DNA of 64,000 nt, from contig NZ_JAIRBB010000006.1 in the NCBI RefSeq assembly GCF_022008395.1, forward strand, positions 89,480-153,479, given 5' to 3'. The notes under the pieces were generated by a model. It ran no database searches. It was given only the letters and a program-made list of their open reading frames with translations, and was not told the origin of the DNA. Below are positions 27,982 through 37,832 of the stretch, one piece after another. The stretch's first letter is position 1. Every line of letters starts with the position of its first letter. Origin of the DNA: Aequorivita xiaoshiensis. GTDB taxonomy: Bacteria; Bacteroidota; Bacteroidia; Flavobacteriales; Flavobacteriaceae. Made by a program: the position numbers and the translations under genes.

Positions 27982-28587
27982 TTATTTAGAATATAATTCT
28001 ACAATCAACTGTTCGTTGATGTTTTCTGGAATTTGGATACGCTCAGGAATAGAAACGAAAGTCCCTTCCTTTTTCTCTCCGTTCCAAGTGATCCACTCAT
28101 AAACGTGACTTGCGTTAGCCAATGAATCGTTGATTGCTGAAAGAGATTTTGATTTCTCTCTAACTGCCACTACATCTCCAGGCTTAAGTTGGTAAGATGG
28201 AATGTTTACTTTTTCACCATTTACAGTGATGTGTCTGTGAGAAACAAGTTGTCTAGCACCTGAACGTGTAGGAGAAATTCCCATTCTGTACACTACATTG
28301 TCTAAACGAGACTCACACATTTGAAGCAATACCTGACCTGTAATTCCAGGAGCAGCGTTTGCTTTCTTAAACATATTTCTGAACTGACGCTCTAAAATAC
28401 CGTAAGTGTATTTTGTTTTTTGCTTTTCAGCAAGTTGAATTGCGTATTCAGATTTTTTTCCACGACGACGTGTGTTACCATGTTGTCCTGGAGGGTAATT
28501 TCTTTTTTCGAAAGATTTGTCGTCTCCGAAGATTGCTTCCCCGAATTTACGGGCGATTTTAGTTTTTGGACCAGTATATCTTGCCAT
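27982..28587 (-). CDS. rpsD: 30S ribosomal protein S4
   Basis: 201 residues. It has the N-terminal [15 protein letters not shown], then [17 protein letters not shown], and the S4 RNA-binding fold at about 93-155 ([31 protein letters not shown]). The Zn-binding cysteines seen in some N-termini are missing. S4 is an assembly-initiating 30S protein and, in well-studied bacteria, a translational repressor of its own cluster. The 133-nt gap before this gene carries a strong hairpin (28635-28675) that could be such a control site. Confidence 0.98.
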   Translation of the reverse strand: MARYTGPKTKIARKFGEAIFGDDKSFEKRNYPPGQHGNTRRRGKKSEYAIQLAEKQKTKYTYGILERQFRNMFKKANAAPGITGQVLLQMCESRLDNVVYRMGISPTRSGARQLVSHRHITVNGEKVNIPSYQLKPGDVVAVREKSKSLSAINDSLANASHVYEWITWNGEKKEGTFVSIPERIQIPENINEQLIVELYSK

Positions 28588-28634
28588 TTTTAATTTAAGG
28601 TTTTGAAGAAAAACTAAATTAAGGTCTTTTTATA

Positions 28635-28675
28635 GAGAACACTTGGAGGCGCAATAAATTGCACCTCAAGCTCTC
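28635..28675 (-). promoter_or_regulatory. Strong hairpin in front of rpsD, candidate S4 control element
   Basis: Plus-strand arms GAGA-aca-CTTGgAGGcGCAAT and ATTGCaCCTCAAG-c-TCTC fold on an AA loop, with one bulge, one wobble/mismatch and an internal loop. It lies in the rpsK-rpsD spacer, 48 nt before the rpsD start. No T run follows on the minus strand, so it is not a terminator. A role in S4 autoregulation is only inferred from its position. Confidence 0.45.
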
Positions 28676-28720
28676 GATCCTTTAGTTTTTAAATTCCTTC
28701 AGATTGATATTTACTATATA

Positions 28721-29122
28721 TTAAACTCTTCTTCTCTTAGGAGGACGGCATCCGTTGTGCGGCATTGGAGTAACATCGATAATTTCAGTTACTTCAATTC
28801 CTGCATTGTGGATAGATCTTATTGCAGATTCTCTTCCGTTTCCTGGACCTTTTACGTAAACTTTTACTTTACGTAAACCAGCGTCATGTGCAACTTTTGC
28901 ACAATCTTCTGATGCCAACTGAGCAGCGTAAGGAGTATTTTTCTTAGATCCACGGAAACCCATTTTACCGGCTGAGGACCAAGAGATAACATCTCCATTC
29001 TTATTTGTTAACGATACGATAATGTTGTTAAAAGAAGCTGTAATATGTGCCTCACCAACAGATTCAACATTAACTTTACGTTTTTTAACTTGTTTTGTAG
29101 TCTTAGACGTTGTCTTTGCCAT
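28721..29122 (-). CDS. rpsK: 30S ribosomal protein S11
   Basis: 133 residues. The N-terminal 15 are Lys/Thr-rich. The core has [20 protein letters not shown] and [20 protein letters not shown], and the C-terminus ITDVTP-like [19 protein letters not shown] is the S11 signature. S11 forms part of the 30S platform near the E site. It is preceded by rpsM at 11 bp and followed by the long structured spacer before rpsD. Confidence 0.98.
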   Translation of the reverse strand: MAKTTSKTTKQVKKRKVNVESVGEAHITASFNNIIVSLTNKNGDVISWSSAGKMGFRGSKKNTPYAAQLASEDCAKVAHDAGLRKVKVYVKGPGNGRESAIRSIHNAGIEVTEIIDVTPMPHNGCRPPKRRRV

Positions 29123-29133
29123 AACTCTAGGTT

Positions 29134-29508
29134 TTATTTAGTTGCTTTTTTCTTGTTAGCAACAGTTTTACGTTTTCCTTTTCTAGTACGAGAGTTATTC
29201 TTAGTACGTTGTCCTCTTAATGGAAGACCTGTTCTGTGACGAATACCTCTGTAACAACCAATATCCATTAAGCGCTTAATGCTTAATTGAACTTCACTAC
29301 GTAATTCACCTTCGATTTTGAACGATCCAACAGCGTCACGAATAGCACCGATTTCATCATCGTTCCATTCACTTACTTTTTTATCTTCGTCAACTCCGGC
29401 TTTGTTCAGAATATCTTGGGCACGGCTTCTACCGATTCCAAAGATATACGTTAACGCGATTACACCCCTTTTGTGCTTCGGGATATCTACACCTGCGATT
29501 CTTGCCAT
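29134..29508 (-). CDS. rpsM: 30S ribosomal protein S13
   Basis: 124 residues with the N-terminal helix-two-turn-helix fold [20 protein letters not shown] followed by FGIGRSRA. The C-terminal tail [16 protein letters not shown] reaches the P-site tRNA. S13 lies in the 30S head and makes bridges to the large subunit. The gene starts 3 bp after rpmJ, so the two are translationally close. Confidence 0.98.
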   Translation of the reverse strand: MARIAGVDIPKHKRGVIALTYIFGIGRSRAQDILNKAGVDEDKKVSEWNDDEIGAIRDAVGSFKIEGELRSEVQLSIKRLMDIGCYRGIRHRTGLPLRGQRTKNNSRTRKGKRKTVANKKKATK

Positions 29509-29511
29509 AAC

Positions 29512-29628
29512 TTATCCTTGTCTTTGTTTGAACTTTGGGTTCTTTTTGTTAATTACATATAATCTACCTTTTCTGCGTACAATTTTGCAGTCGGCACTTC
29601 TCTTTTTTACGGATGCTCTTACTTTCAT
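29512..29628 (-). CDS. rpmJ: 50S ribosomal protein L36 (zinc-free form)
   Basis: A 38-residue protein read directly from the minus strand; it starts [20 protein letters not shown] and ends KFKQRQG. The zinc ribbon of the usual form needs Cys11, Cys14, Cys27 and His33. Here these positions are Ser, Cys, Asn and Phe, so zinc cannot be held. It sits between infA (49 bp upstream) and rpsM, its standard place. Unusually short genes like this are easily missed. Confidence 0.96.
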   Translation of the reverse strand: MKVRASVKKRSADCKIVRRKGRLYVINKKNPKFKQRQG

Positions 29629-29676
29629 CTCTCTTTGATTTAATTTATTGTTCAATGAACCTGTGAGGTCCGTTGT

Positions 29677-29892
29677 TTAGTATCTGTATGTTATTCTCGC
29701 CTTAGTTAAATCGTAAGGGCTCATTTCAAGCTTTACTTTATCACCAGGCAACAATTTAATATAATGCATACGCATTTTTCCAGAAATGTGAGCGGTTACA
29801 ATATGACCATTTTCCAATTCAACACGAAACATAGCATTTGAAAGCGCTTCAACTATACTCCCATCTTGCTCAATTGCGTTTTGTTTTGCCAT
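29677..29892 (-). CDS. infA: Translation initiation factor IF-1
   Basis: 71 residues, a single S1-like OB fold: [20 protein letters not shown], then [19 protein letters not shown], then [20 protein letters not shown]. It binds the 30S A site during initiation. Placed between secY and rpmJ. A perfect -7 promoter element (29934-29941) in the 104-bp spacer suggests that the infA-rpmJ-alpha genes can be transcribed separately from the block upstream. Confidence 0.98.
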   Translation of the reverse strand: MAKQNAIEQDGSIVEALSNAMFRVELENGHIVTAHISGKMRMHYIKLLPGDKVKLEMSPYDLTKARITYRY

Positions 29893-29933
29893 TTTTTATT
29901 ATAATTTAAATTAAAGGTGATTTTTAAAGAGTG

Positions 29934-29941
29934 CAAAAGTA
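29934..29941 (-). promoter_or_regulatory. Internal -7 promoter element before infA (TACTTTTG)
   Basis: An exact TAnnTTTG on the minus strand in the secY-infA spacer, 41 bp before the infA start. The -33 position reads ATGA and not TTTG, so strength is uncertain. Confidence 0.5.
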
Positions 29942-29996
29942 CAATAAACTTTTTAAAATCTCATACTTACACTTTAAATAGTTCACCCTATTACAT

Positions 29997-31340
29997 TTAA
30001 GCTACCGCTTTTCTGTTTTTTCCTGTTTTCATTAAGCCATCGTAATGACGATTTAATAAGTAGGAGTTTACTTGTTGCATGGTGTCGATAGCCACACCTA
30101 CCATAATTAGTAGTGATGTACCACCATAGAATAATGCCCAACCTTGTTGGATCCCCATCAACTTAACTACGAATGCAGGGAAAATTGCAATAAGTGCTAG
30201 GAAGATAGAACCCGGAAAGGTAATTTGAGACATAATTCGATCTAGATATTCTGCAGTTTGACTTCCTGGCTTAATACCTGGAATAAATCCACCACTTCTT
30301 TTTAAGTCATCAGCCATTTTGTTCGTAGGAACAGTAATAGCAGTGTAGAAGTATGTGAAAATAATAATCAAGATTGCGAATACTACGTTATACCAAAGGC
30401 CAAATATATCACTAAATGTAGCTTGAACACCTTGAGCGAACTCGCTATCAGATAAACTAGCAACTGCAGATGGCACAAACATAATTGCTTGCGCAAAGAT
30501 GATTGGCATTACTCCAGATGCATTTAGCTTTAATGGAATAAATTGACGAGCACCAAAAATATTCTTTTCATATCCGCCACTCGCTGTTCTTCTTGCATAT
30601 TGTACTGGTATTTTACGAACAGCCATTACCAACATAATTGATAATAGAATAATCACAAACCAAATAACCAATTCAATAAGAATCATAATCAAACCTCCGT
30701 TTGATTCCATTACTCTTGAAACAAATTCTTGAGCAAACGATTGTGGCATATTTGCGATGATACCCACCATAATAAGTATGGAAATACCATTACCAACACC
30801 TTTGTCGGTAATTTTCTCACCTAACCACATAGCGAATATTGTTCCTGTTACAAGTATAATTACAGAGGAAACATAGAACATAAGGCTTTGCCCCATTACA
30901 AATGCTTCAGGTGGCACTCCCATTGCTGGAAGACCTGCAAGGTAACTTGGCGCCTGAACCAAACATATACCGATAGTTAACCATCTAGTAATTTGATTGA
31001 TTTTTTTACGGCCACTTTCTCCTTCTTTCTGTAATTTTTGTAGGTATGGAACAGCAATTTGCATTAACTGTACTACAATAGAAGCTGAAATATAAGGCAT
31101 AATACCTAAAGCAAAAACAGAAGCGTTGGCAAAAGCCCCTCCTGTAAATGCGTTTAGTAAACCACCAATACCGCCAGTGTCAAATTGACCTGCGAACTGT
31201 GCCAACATATCTGCATCTATTCCAGGTAATACTACTTGCGCACCAAAACGGTACACTAATAGCATTCCTAACGTAAGCAAGATGCGGTTACGTAGCTCTT
31301 CTATTTTCCAAACATTTTTTAAGGTATCGATAAATTTCAT
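29997..31340 (-). CDS. secY: Protein translocase subunit SecY
   Basis: The inner-membrane channel of the Sec pathway, 447 residues and ten membrane helices. It starts with WKIEELRNRILLTLGMLLVY. The family stretches YISASIVVQLMQIAVP and GIKPGSQTAEYLDRIMSQIT are clear, and a basic C-terminal tail (KTGKNRKAVA) faces the ribosome. It is co-transcribed with rplO, 12 bp upstream. No adenylate kinase or methionine aminopeptidase gene follows, unlike in Firmicutes and many Proteobacteria. Confidence 0.97.
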   Translation of the reverse strand: MKFIDTLKNVWKIEELRNRILLTLGMLLVYRFGAQVVLPGIDADMLAQFAGQFDTGGIGGLLNAFTGGAFANASVFALGIMPYISASIVVQLMQIAVPYLQKLQKEGESGRKKINQITRWLTIGICLVQAPSYLAGLPAMGVPPEAFVMGQSLMFYVSSVIILVTGTIFAMWLGEKITDKGVGNGISILIMVGIIANMPQSFAQEFVSRVMESNGGLIMILIELVIWFVIILLSIMLVMAVRKIPVQYARRTASGGYEKNIFGARQFIPLKLNASGVMPIIFAQAIMFVPSAVASLSDSEFAQGVQATFSDIFGLWYNVVFAILIIIFTYFYTAITVPTNKMADDLKRSGGFIPGIKPGSQTAEYLDRIMSQITFPGSIFLALIAIFPAFVVKLMGIQQGWALFYGGTSLLIMVGVAIDTMQQVNSYLLNRHYDGLMKTGKNRKAVA

Positions 31341-31352
31341 CCCTATCTTTTG

Positions 31353-31805
31353 TTACAATATTACTACTTCACCTCCGGCAGCTTCAATAGCTTCTTTTGC
31401 CGAGGCAGTAAACTTGTGCGCAGATACTTTCAGTTTTGCTTTTATCTCTCCTCTACCTAAAATCTTAACCATTTCATTTTTTCCAGCAAGACCTAAACCA
31501 AATAAGGTTTCAAAGTCAACGGCATCTTTTATTTTCTTGTCGTCAACCAATTGTTGTAAAGTATCGATATTGATACCTTTATACTCCTTACGGTTGATGT
31601 TTGTAAATCCAAACTTAGGAACACGACGTTGTAATGGCATCTGACCACCTTCAAATCCAAGTTTCTTTGAATATCCTGAACGTGATTTTGCACCTTTATG
31701 TCCGCGGGTAGCAGTGCCACCTTTTCCGGAACCTTGTCCGCGACCTACTCGCTTGCCTTTGTTTTTCGCCGATCCTGCGGCGGGTTGTAAGTTACTTAAA
31801 TCCAT
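31353..31805 (-). CDS. rplO: 50S ribosomal protein L15
   Basis: 150 residues. The Gly/Lys-rich N-terminus GKRVGRGQGSGKGGTATRGH followed by KGAKSRSG threads into 23S rRNA, and the C-terminal globular part ends HKFTASAKEAIEAAGGEVVI. It assembles late in the 50S subunit. It follows rpmD by 14 bp and precedes secY in the canonical spc order. Confidence 0.97.
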   Translation of the reverse strand: MDLSNLQPAAGSAKNKGKRVGRGQGSGKGGTATRGHKGAKSRSGYSKKLGFEGGQMPLQRRVPKFGFTNINRKEYKGINIDTLQQLVDDKKIKDAVDFETLFGLGLAGKNEMVKILGRGEIKAKLKVSAHKFTASAKEAIEAAGGEVVIL

Positions 31806-31819
31806 TTTTTCGTGTTTCC

Positions 31820-31999
31820 TTATTTAGTTTCAACTGAAACTAAGTGATTAACTTTATTGATCATACCAAGTATGCTTGGCGTATCTTCGTGTTCTATGGT
31901 TTGTCCTATTTTACGTAGGCCAAGTGCTTCCATAGTTTGTTTTTGGTCTTTTGGGCGATTAATTACGCTTCTAACCTTTGTTACTTTTATTTTTGCCAT
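31820..31999 (-). CDS. rpmD: 50S ribosomal protein L30
   Basis: 59 residues read from the minus strand: [20 protein letters not shown], then [20 protein letters not shown], ending [10 protein letters not shown]. The fold is the small ferredoxin-like L30. It sits between rpsE (11 bp) and rplO (14 bp), which fixes its identity. L30 is dispensable in some bacteria but is present here in its standard place. Confidence 0.96.
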   Translation of the reverse strand: MAKIKVTKVRSVINRPKDQKQTMEALGLRKIGQTIEHEDTPSILGMINKVNHLVSVETK

Positions 32000-32010
32000 C
32001 GCTTTGATAT

Positions 32011-32535
32011 TTATCCTTTGAATACTTTTTCAAGTGAAATCCCACGTTGGTCAGCGATTGTTTGAGCACTACGCATTTGCAACAGCGCGTCAAAAGTTGC
32101 TTTAACAACGTTATGTGGGTTTGATGATCCTTGAGATTTTGACAATACATCGTGTACTCCAACAGCTTCAAGTACCGCACGCACAGGTCCACCAGCGATA
32201 ACTCCTGTACCAGGCGCAGCTGGGATAAGGTTTACGCGAGCTCCACCGTACTTACCTTTTTGCTCGTGTGGAAGCGTTACTTTGTTAAGTGGAATACGAA
32301 CTAAGTTTTTCTTAGCATCTTCAATAGCTTTTGCTATTGCGCTAGCAACGTCTTTGGATTTCCCAAGACCTTGTCCAACCACTCCTTTCTCATCTCCAAC
32401 AACTACAATAGCTGAAAATCCGAAGGCACGACCACCTTTGGTCACCTTGGTTACACGTTGTACACCTACCAAACGGTCTTTTAAGTCAAGACCTCCTGGT
32501 TTTACTAATTCTACGTTTTTATAATCTTGATACAT
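32011..32535 (-). CDS. rpsE: 30S ribosomal protein S5
   Basis: 174 residues. The N-terminal double-stranded RNA-binding-like part includes [20 protein letters not shown], then [20 protein letters not shown]. The C-terminal part has [20 protein letters not shown], then [21 protein letters not shown]5 helps decoding accuracy at the mRNA entry site. It lies 8 bp after rplR. Confidence 0.98.
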   Translation of the reverse strand: MYQDYKNVELVKPGGLDLKDRLVGVQRVTKVTKGGRAFGFSAIVVVGDEKGVVGQGLGKSKDVASAIAKAIEDAKKNLVRIPLNKVTLPHEQKGKYGGARVNLIPAAPGTGVIAGGPVRAVLEAVGVHDVLSKSQGSSNPHNVVKATFDALLQMRSAQTIADQRGISLEKVFKG

Positions 32536-32543
32536 AATTTTAC

Positions 32544-32900
32544 TTAGAATTTAAGGCCACCTTCTCGTGCACCTTCAGCTAATGATTTTACTCTTCCGTG
32601 GTATAGGTAACCGCCTCTGTCGAAAGCGATGGTTTCAACACCAGCTTTAACAGCTTTTTCTGCGATTAATTTCCCAACCATTTTTGCAGCTTCAACTTTA
32701 TTTACTTTTGAAGCGTCTATCTCTTTATCTCTTGAAGATGCAGCGGTAATGGTTTTTCCATTTACATCGTCAATTATTTGAGCGTATATTTCTTTGTTGC
32801 TTCTGTAAACAGCCAAACGTGGACGACTTTCAGTCCCCTCAACCGTTTTTCTGATTCGCATGCGCAAACGCTCTCTTCTTTCGTATTTTGATAATGCCAT
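32544..32900 (-). CDS. rplR: 50S ribosomal protein L18
   Basis: 118 residues, with the basic N-terminus [40 protein letters not shown], and the C-terminus [20 protein letters not shown]. It binds 5S rRNA together with L5. Placed between rplF and rpsE as usual. Confidence 0.98.
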   Translation of the reverse strand: MALSKYERRERLRMRIRKTVEGTESRPRLAVYRSNKEIYAQIIDDVNGKTITAASSRDKEIDASKVNKVEAAKMVGKLIAEKAVKAGVETIAFDRGGYLYHGRVKSLAEGAREGGLKF

Positions 32901-32911
32901 AACTCTATTTG

Positions 32912-33454
32912 TTATGCAGATTTACCTGCTTTTCTTCTTAATTGTTCACCTACAAACTTGATACCTTTTCCTTTGTAAGGTTCTGGCTTACGGAAACTAC
33001 GAATTTTTGCAGCTACCTGTCCAACTAATTGCTTGTCGTGCGAAGTTAGTTTTACAATCGGGTTCTTACCTTTATCAGATACTGTTTCCACTTTTACCTC
33101 TGGAGCGATATCCATAACGATGTTATGTGAAAAACCTAAAGCTAAATCTAATTTTTGTCCTTGGTTGCTCGCGCGGTATCCCACACCAACCAATTCTAAT
33201 TCTTTAGTCCAACCTTTACTAACACCCTCAATCATATTATTAACTAAAGCTCTGTATAGACCGTGTCTTGCAGTGTGATCTTTAGAGTCTGAAGGGCGTT
33301 CCACTATTACGTGGTCATCTTCTACTTTCATGGTTATATCAGCGTATTCCTGAGATAACTCACCTAATTTTCCTTTTACGGTAATTACGTTGTCTTTAAT
33401 ATCAACTGTAACTCCTTGTGGGATTGCTACCGGGTTTTTACCTATTCTTGACAT
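32912..33454 (-). CDS. rplF: 50S ribosomal protein L6
   Basis: 180 residues with the duplicated L6 fold. It begins [18 protein letters not shown]. The C-terminal signature [20 protein letters not shown] contacts the sarcin-ricin loop region near the factor-binding site. It is 15 bp after rpsH. Confidence 0.98.
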   Translation of the reverse strand: MSRIGKNPVAIPQGVTVDIKDNVITVKGKLGELSQEYADITMKVEDDHVIVERPSDSKDHTARHGLYRALVNNMIEGVSKGWTKELELVGVGYRASNQGQKLDLALGFSHNIVMDIAPEVKVETVSDKGKNPIVKLTSHDKQLVGQVAAKIRSFRKPEPYKGKGIKFVGEQLRRKAGKSA

Positions 33455-33469
33455 TTCTTTGTCTATTTT

Positions 33470-33871
33470 TTAGTAAACGTAACACAATACTTCACCTCCT
33501 ACATTCTGAGCTTTAGCTTGCTGTCCTGTCATAACTCCTGAAGAAGTTGACACAATAGCAATACCTAATCCGTTCAGAATACGTGGAAGTTCTGTTGAAC
33601 CTGCGTATTTACGTAAACCTGGTTTACTAATTCTTTGAATTTTCTTGATCACTGGCTCTTTGGTAAGCTTATCATATTTAAGAGCGATTTTGATGATACC
33701 CTGTGGAGTACTTTCGTCATCAAATTTGTAGCTCAATATGTAACCCTGATCAAAAAGGATTTTTGTAATCTCCTTTTTAAGATTTGACGCTGGAATCTCT
33801 ACTACGCGATGTCCGGCTTTTGCAGCATTTCTAACCCTAGTTAGATAATCTGAAATTGGATCTATATTCAT
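33470..33871 (-). CDS. rpsH: 30S ribosomal protein S8
   Basis: 133 residues, starting DPISDYLTRVRNAAKAGHRV and ending with the conserved STSSGVMTGQQAKAQNVGGE. It binds the central domain of 16S rRNA. In E. coli S8 represses the spc operon. Here an 89-nt spacer (33872-33960) separates it from rpsN, longer than most in the block, but I see only weak pairing in it. Confidence 0.98.
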   Translation of the reverse strand: MNIDPISDYLTRVRNAAKAGHRVVEIPASNLKKEITKILFDQGYILSYKFDDESTPQGIIKIALKYDKLTKEPVIKKIQRISKPGLRKYAGSTELPRILNGLGIAIVSTSSGVMTGQQAKAQNVGGEVLCYVY

Positions 33872-33960
33872 TTATTGATATTTGCGGTTGTGGTTTTTGC
33901 CCGTTAATCGAAACAAACCTTCAACCAATTTATATTAAGTTTTGGAACAAATTAATGTTC

Positions 33961-34230
33961 TTACCAAGATGCTTTACGAACACCAGGAATAAGGCCTTGG
34001 TTAGCCAATTCACGGAAAGTAACACGTGAAATTCCAAAAGTTCTCATATACCCTCTTGGTCTTCCTGTAAGTTTACAACGGTTATGTAAACGTACTGGAG
34101 AGGCATTTTTAGGCAGTTTTTGCAAACCTTCCCAGTCACCAGCTTCTTTTAAAGCTTTGCGCTTGGCTGCATATTTTGCTACCATTTTCTGTCTCTTAAC
34201 CTCACGGGCTTTCATTGATTCTTTAGCCAT
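33961..34230 (-). CDS. rpsN: 30S ribosomal protein S14 (long, zinc-free form)
   Basis: 89 residues, the long form of S14 without the CxxC zinc ribbon that marks the 61-residue form. The core [20 protein letters not shown] is followed by [20 protein letters not shown]. It lies in the 30S head. It starts 3 bp after rplE. Confidence 0.98.
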   Translation of the reverse strand: MAKESMKAREVKRQKMVAKYAAKRKALKEAGDWEGLQKLPKNASPVRLHNRCKLTGRPRGYMRTFGISRVTFRELANQGLIPGVRKASW

Positions 34231-34233
34231 CTC

Positions 34234-34785
34234 TTAGTTCTTTTTAAAGGGTAACCCTAATTCTTGTAATAATGATTTCGCTTCCTTATCGGTCTTAGCT
34301 GAAGTAACAAATGTAATATTCATTCCTTCAATCTTCTTCACTTTATCGATATCGATTTCAGGGAAGATAATTTGCTCGGTAATTCCTAAAGAGTAATTCC
34401 CTCTTCCGTCAAAACCTGTTGCTTTAATTCCGTTAAAGTCACGTACCCTAGGCAATGCTGAAGTAACCAATCTATCAAAAAATTCGTACATGCGCTCTCC
34501 ACGTAAGGTAACTTTTACACCAATTGGCATACCTTTACGTAATTTGAAGTTTGCAACGTCTTTCTTAGAGATAGTTGGAACCGCTTTTTGCCCGGTTATC
34601 TTAGTAAACTCATCAACCGAATAGTCAATAAGTTTCTTATCAGCTACTGCTGCACCCACTCCGCGGGAAACAACAATACGCTCTAATTTTGGTACTTGCA
34701 TGACGTTTGTGTAACCAAATTCGTCAGTAAGAGCATTGATCACTCTGCTTTTGTACTCGTCTTTAAGTCTTGGTGAATATGCCAT
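34234..34785 (-). CDS. rplE: 50S ribosomal protein L5
   Basis: 183 residues, with [40 protein letters not shown], and the C-terminal [20 protein letters not shown]. It binds 5S rRNA and touches the P-site tRNA. It starts 2 bp after rplX, so translation is probably coupled. Confidence 0.98.
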   Translation of the reverse strand: MAYSPRLKDEYKSRVINALTDEFGYTNVMQVPKLERIVVSRGVGAAVADKKLIDYSVDEFTKITGQKAVPTISKKDVANFKLRKGMPIGVKVTLRGERMYEFFDRLVTSALPRVRDFNGIKATGFDGRGNYSLGITEQIIFPEIDIDKVKKIEGMNITFVTSAKTDKEAKSLLQELGLPFKKN

Positions 34786-34787
34786 AA

Positions 34788-35114
34788 CTATATTGCTTGA
34801 TTCGATTGTTTTGAAAACCGTACTTTTTTACCATCTTCCATTTTATATCCTACTCTTGTAGCTTTTCCAGATTTTGGATCTACTAGAGATAGGTTTGAAA
34901 TATGGATAGGAGCTTCTTTCTTAACGATACCACCTTGTGGGTTAGCAGCGCTAGGTTTCTCATGTTTAGAAACCATATTTACTCCTTCTACGATTGCTTT
35001 GTTTTTGTCAAGGAATGTTTTCATTACCTTACCTTCTGAACCTTTATGGTCTCCGGCAGTAACTACTACTGTATCTCCCGATTTTATTTTAAGCTTTGTC
35101 ATCTTAGTTTTCAT
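34788..35114 (-). CDS. rplX: 50S ribosomal protein L24
   Basis: 108 residues from ATG 35114; an alternative ATG four codons later (MTKLKIKSG) cannot be excluded. The KOW motif is [20 protein letters not shown]. It is an early 50S assembly protein near the exit tunnel. The start lies 1 bp after the rplN stop, which favours the upstream ATG and coupled translation. Confidence 0.97.
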   Translation of the reverse strand: MKTKMTKLKIKSGDTVVVTAGDHKGSEGKVMKTFLDKNKAIVEGVNMVSKHEKPSAANPQGGIVKKEAPIHISNLSLVDPKSGKATRVGYKMEDGKKVRFSKQSNQAI

Positions 35115-35115
35115 A

Positions 35116-35484
35116 TTAAAGCACCTCTGGTGCCAATGATACTATTTTCATAAATTGCTTGTCGCGAAGTTCTCTTGCTACCGGTCCAAATACACGTGTT
35201 CCTCTCATTTCACCTTGTGGGTTTAATAAAACACATGCATTATCATCGAAACGGATGTAAGAACCATCAGGTCTTCTAATTTCCTTAACAGTACGTACTA
35301 CTACTGCTGTAGAAACTGCACCTTTCTTAATGTTTCCATTAGGAGTAGCTTCTTTTACTGAAACTACTATTTTATCACCTATAGAAGCATACCTTCTTTT
35401 TGTACCGCCTAATACACGGATGCAAAGTACTTCTTTAGCACCGGTATTATCTGCGACTTTGAGTCTTGATTCTTGTTGTAACAT
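35116..35484 (-). CDS. rplN: 50S ribosomal protein L14
   Basis: 122 residues, the fixed L14 length. It has the typical [40 protein letters not shown], and [20 protein letters not shown]. It forms intersubunit bridges. It starts 2 bp after rpsQ. Confidence 0.98.
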   Translation of the reverse strand: MLQQESRLKVADNTGAKEVLCIRVLGGTKRRYASIGDKIVVSVKEATPNGNIKKGAVSTAVVVRTVKEIRRPDGSYIRFDDNACVLLNPQGEMRGTRVFGPVARELRDKQFMKIVSLAPEVL

Positions 35485-35486
35485 AA

Positions 35487-35750
35487 TTACTTCGCTCTTT
35501 CAATTATTTCTACTAATCTCCAACATTTGGTTTTACTTAAAGGTCTTGTTTCCATGATCCTTACTGTATCACCTTCATTGCAGTTGTTTGTCTCGTCGTG
35601 TGCAACGTATTTTTTCGTCTTTGTCACGAACTTTCCGTACATAGGGTGCTTTAATTTCTTAACCTCTGCAACTACAATAGACTTATCCATTTTGTTACTG
35701 GTTACTACACCGATACGTTCTTTTCTTAAATTTCTTTTAATTTCTTCCAT
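35487..35750 (-). CDS. rpsQ: 30S ribosomal protein S17
   Basis: 87 residues, an OB-fold primary rRNA binder. It shows [40 protein letters not shown], and [20 protein letters not shown]. It lies 15 bp after rpmC. Confidence 0.98.
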   Translation of the reverse strand: MEEIKRNLRKERIGVVTSNKMDKSIVVAEVKKLKHPMYGKFVTKTKKYVAHDETNNCNEGDTVRIMETRPLSKTKCWRLVEIIERAK

Positions 35751-35765
35751 CTTTCAGCTGTACAA

Positions 35766-35957
35766 TTATTGCACTTCTCTATTAGTTAGTTCAGTCGCTA
35801 TTCTTGCTATCACTCTTCTTTGAGATCTTAGTTGAATTGGATTTTCCAACGGTGAAATGGTGTGAGCCATTTTTAGGTCTACATAGGCTTTTTTAGTTTC
35901 AGCAAATGTTTCCTGAAGTTCTGCCGTTGTTGCTTTCTTAATTTCTGATTGTTTCAT
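35766..35957 (-). CDS. rpmC: 50S ribosomal protein L29
   Basis: 63 residues, a helical hairpin protein at the tunnel exit that helps dock signal recognition particle and trigger factor. The sequence begins MKQSEIKKATTAELQETFAE and includes NPIQLRSQRRVIARIATELT. It lies 11 bp after rplP. Confidence 0.97.
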   Translation of the reverse strand: MKQSEIKKATTAELQETFAETKKAYVDLKMAHTISPLENPIQLRSQRRVIARIATELTNREVQ

Positions 35958-35968
35958 CTTTCAAAAAA

Positions 35969-36388
35969 TTATGCTTGGAAATCCCGAGACATTACAAATT
36001 TAGTTTTTACTGGAAGCTTTTGTGCTGCAAGGCGCAATGCTTCTTTAGCTGTTTCAATTGGTACACCAGATACTTCGAAAAGTATTCTACCTGGTTTTAC
36101 TACAGCAGCGTAATATTCAACAGCACCCTTACCTTTACCCATACGTACTTCAAGAGGTTTTTTGGTAATTGGCTTATCTGGGAAAATCATAATCCAGATA
36201 GACCCCTCTCTTTTCATAAAACGAGTAGCAGCAATACGAGCAGCTTCAATTTGTCTAGCTGTAAGAAATTCTGATTCCAACGATTTTATACCGAAGGTAC
36301 CATATGCTAATTGATTACCTCGTCCGGCATCACCTTTCATACGGCCTTTTTGATGTTTACGGTATTTTGTTCTTTTAGGTTGTAACAT
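35969..36388 (-). CDS. rplP: 50S ribosomal protein L16
   Basis: 139 residues with the signature start [40 protein letters not shown], and [20 protein letters not shown]. It positions the A-site tRNA elbow. It lies 18 bp after rpsC. Confidence 0.98.
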   Translation of the reverse strand: MLQPKRTKYRKHQKGRMKGDAGRGNQLAYGTFGIKSLESEFLTARQIEAARIAATRFMKREGSIWIMIFPDKPITKKPLEVRMGKGKGAVEYYAAVVKPGRILFEVSGVPIETAKEALRLAAQKLPVKTKFVMSRDFQA

Positions 36389-36406
36389 TTTCTTCTGTTT
36401 AAAAAA

Positions 36407-37129
36407 TTACTTTCTACGGCGTGCTTTGTTGCCACCGCGTCCTTGAGCACCTTTACCACCTTTTTTGCCAGTCGAAAGACCAACTAGTGGAGAAAGTTCT
36501 CGCTTTCCATATACTTCGCCTTTCATAATCCATACTTTAACACCCAATCTACCATAAGTAGTGTGTGCCTCAACTAAAGCGTAGTCAATATCGGCTCTAA
36601 AAGTTGACAATGGGATACGACCTTCTTTATAAGATTCTGAACGAGCCATTTCCGCTCCATTCAAACGTCCTGAAATCTGAACCTTAATACCTTCTGCATT
36701 CATACGCATTGTTGCTGCAATAGCCATTTTAATTGCACGACGGTATGAAATACGGCTTTCAATTTGGCGTGCAATACTAGCAGCTACCAAATACGCGTCT
36801 AATTCAGGTCTTTTGATCTCATGAATGTTGATCTGTACCTCTTTGTCTGTAATTTTTTTAAGCTCTTCTTTTAGCTTGTCTACTTCCTGTCCACCTTTCC
36901 CAATAATAATACCAGGACGGGCAGTGGTTATAGTAACGGTTACAAGCTTAAGCGTACGCTCAATAATTACTCTACTCACACTAGCTTTACTTAAACGAGC
37001 GTGGATATATTTCCTGATCTTGTCGTCTTCGGCTAATTTATCGCCGTAGTCGTTGCCTCCGTACCAGTTGGATTCCCAACCTCTAATGATACCTAAGCGA
37101 TTTCCGATTGGATTTGTCTTCTGTCCCAT
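36407..37129 (-). CDS. rpsC: 30S ribosomal protein S3
   Basis: 240 residues. The KH domain motif is [20 protein letters not shown], and the C-terminal domain has [20 protein letters not shown] and [21 protein letters not shown] Gly/Lys/Arg-rich tail ([20 protein letters not shown]) is added as in other Bacteroidota. S3 forms the mRNA entry tunnel. It starts 4 bp after rplV. Confidence 0.98.
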   Translation of the reverse strand: MGQKTNPIGNRLGIIRGWESNWYGGNDYGDKLAEDDKIRKYIHARLSKASVSRVIIERTLKLVTVTITTARPGIIIGKGGQEVDKLKEELKKITDKEVQINIHEIKRPELDAYLVAASIARQIESRISYRRAIKMAIAATMRMNAEGIKVQISGRLNGAEMARSESYKEGRIPLSTFRADIDYALVEAHTTYGRLGVKVWIMKGEVYGKRELSPLVGLSTGKKGGKGAQGRGGNKARRRK

Positions 37130-37133
37130 TTAA

Positions 37134-37544
37134 TTAATTGCTTTGTGTGTTATCGTTAGCTGCCAATACCAGTGTTACGTGGTTGGAGCGTTTTCTAATT
37201 CTGTGTGCACGGCCTTGTGGTGCAGGACGAAGTCTTTTTAACATCGTACCACCATCCACACGGATTTCTTTAACAAAAAGATCTGCGTCTTCAATTGAAG
37301 CATCTTCGTTCTTTTGCTGCCAGTTTGCAATAGCAGATAAAAGTAACTTCTCTAATTTACGAGAAGATTCTTTTGAACTAAATCTCAATATGTTAAGTGC
37401 TTTATCTATTTTCTCACCACGTACCAAGTCTGCCATTAAACGCATCTTTCTTGGTGAAGTGGGGCAATTGTTCAATTTAGCAAAGTATAATGTTTTCTTC
37501 GCCTCCTTGATTGCTTCTGCTCTTTCTCTTTTACGAACTCCCAT
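37134..37544 (-). CDS. rplV: 50S ribosomal protein L22
   Basis: 136 residues. The globular part ([20 protein letters not shown]) and the beta-hairpin that lines the exit tunnel ([20 protein letters not shown]) are both present. The hairpin tip is where macrolide-affecting changes arise in other species; no deletion is obvious here. It lies 6 bp after rpsS. Confidence 0.98.
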   Translation of the reverse strand: MGVRKRERAEAIKEAKKTLYFAKLNNCPTSPRKMRLMADLVRGEKIDKALNILRFSSKESSRKLEKLLLSAIANWQQKNEDASIEDADLFVKEIRVDGGTMLKRLRPAPQGRAHRIRKRSNHVTLVLAANDNTQSN

Positions 37545-37550
37545 GGCCTA

Positions 37551-37829
37551 TTATTTTTTACCTTTGTTTTTAGCACCTGCATGACCACGGAATGATCTTG
37601 TAGGTGAAAATTCTCCTAGTTTGTGCCCTACCATGTTTTCTGTTACATATACAGGAACAAATTGACGTCCGTTATGAACAGCAATGGTTTGACCAACAAA
37701 ATCTGGAGTAATCATAGAAGCACGTGACCAAGTTTTGATAACGGTCTTCTTATTACCTTCAACATTTTGCTGAACTTTCTTGTCTAGTTTATAATGAACG
37801 TACGGTCCTTTTTTTAACGATCTTGCCAT
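37551..37829 (-). CDS. rpsS: 30S ribosomal protein S19
   Basis: 92 residues, starting [20 protein letters not shown], with the conserved [20 protein letters not shown] and [18 protein letters not shown]. It lies in the 30S head with S13. It starts 3 bp after rplB. Confidence 0.98.
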   Translation of the reverse strand: MARSLKKGPYVHYKLDKKVQQNVEGNKKTVIKTWSRASMITPDFVGQTIAVHNGRQFVPVYVTENMVGHKLGEFSPTRSFRGHAGAKNKGKK

Positions 37830-37832
37830 AAC

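Noticed and set aside
37138..37584. A 148-codon open frame opposite rplV/rpsS
   Set aside because: It lies fully antisense to two ribosomal genes and has no protein-like motif. Long open antisense frames arise from the codon bias of the real genes.
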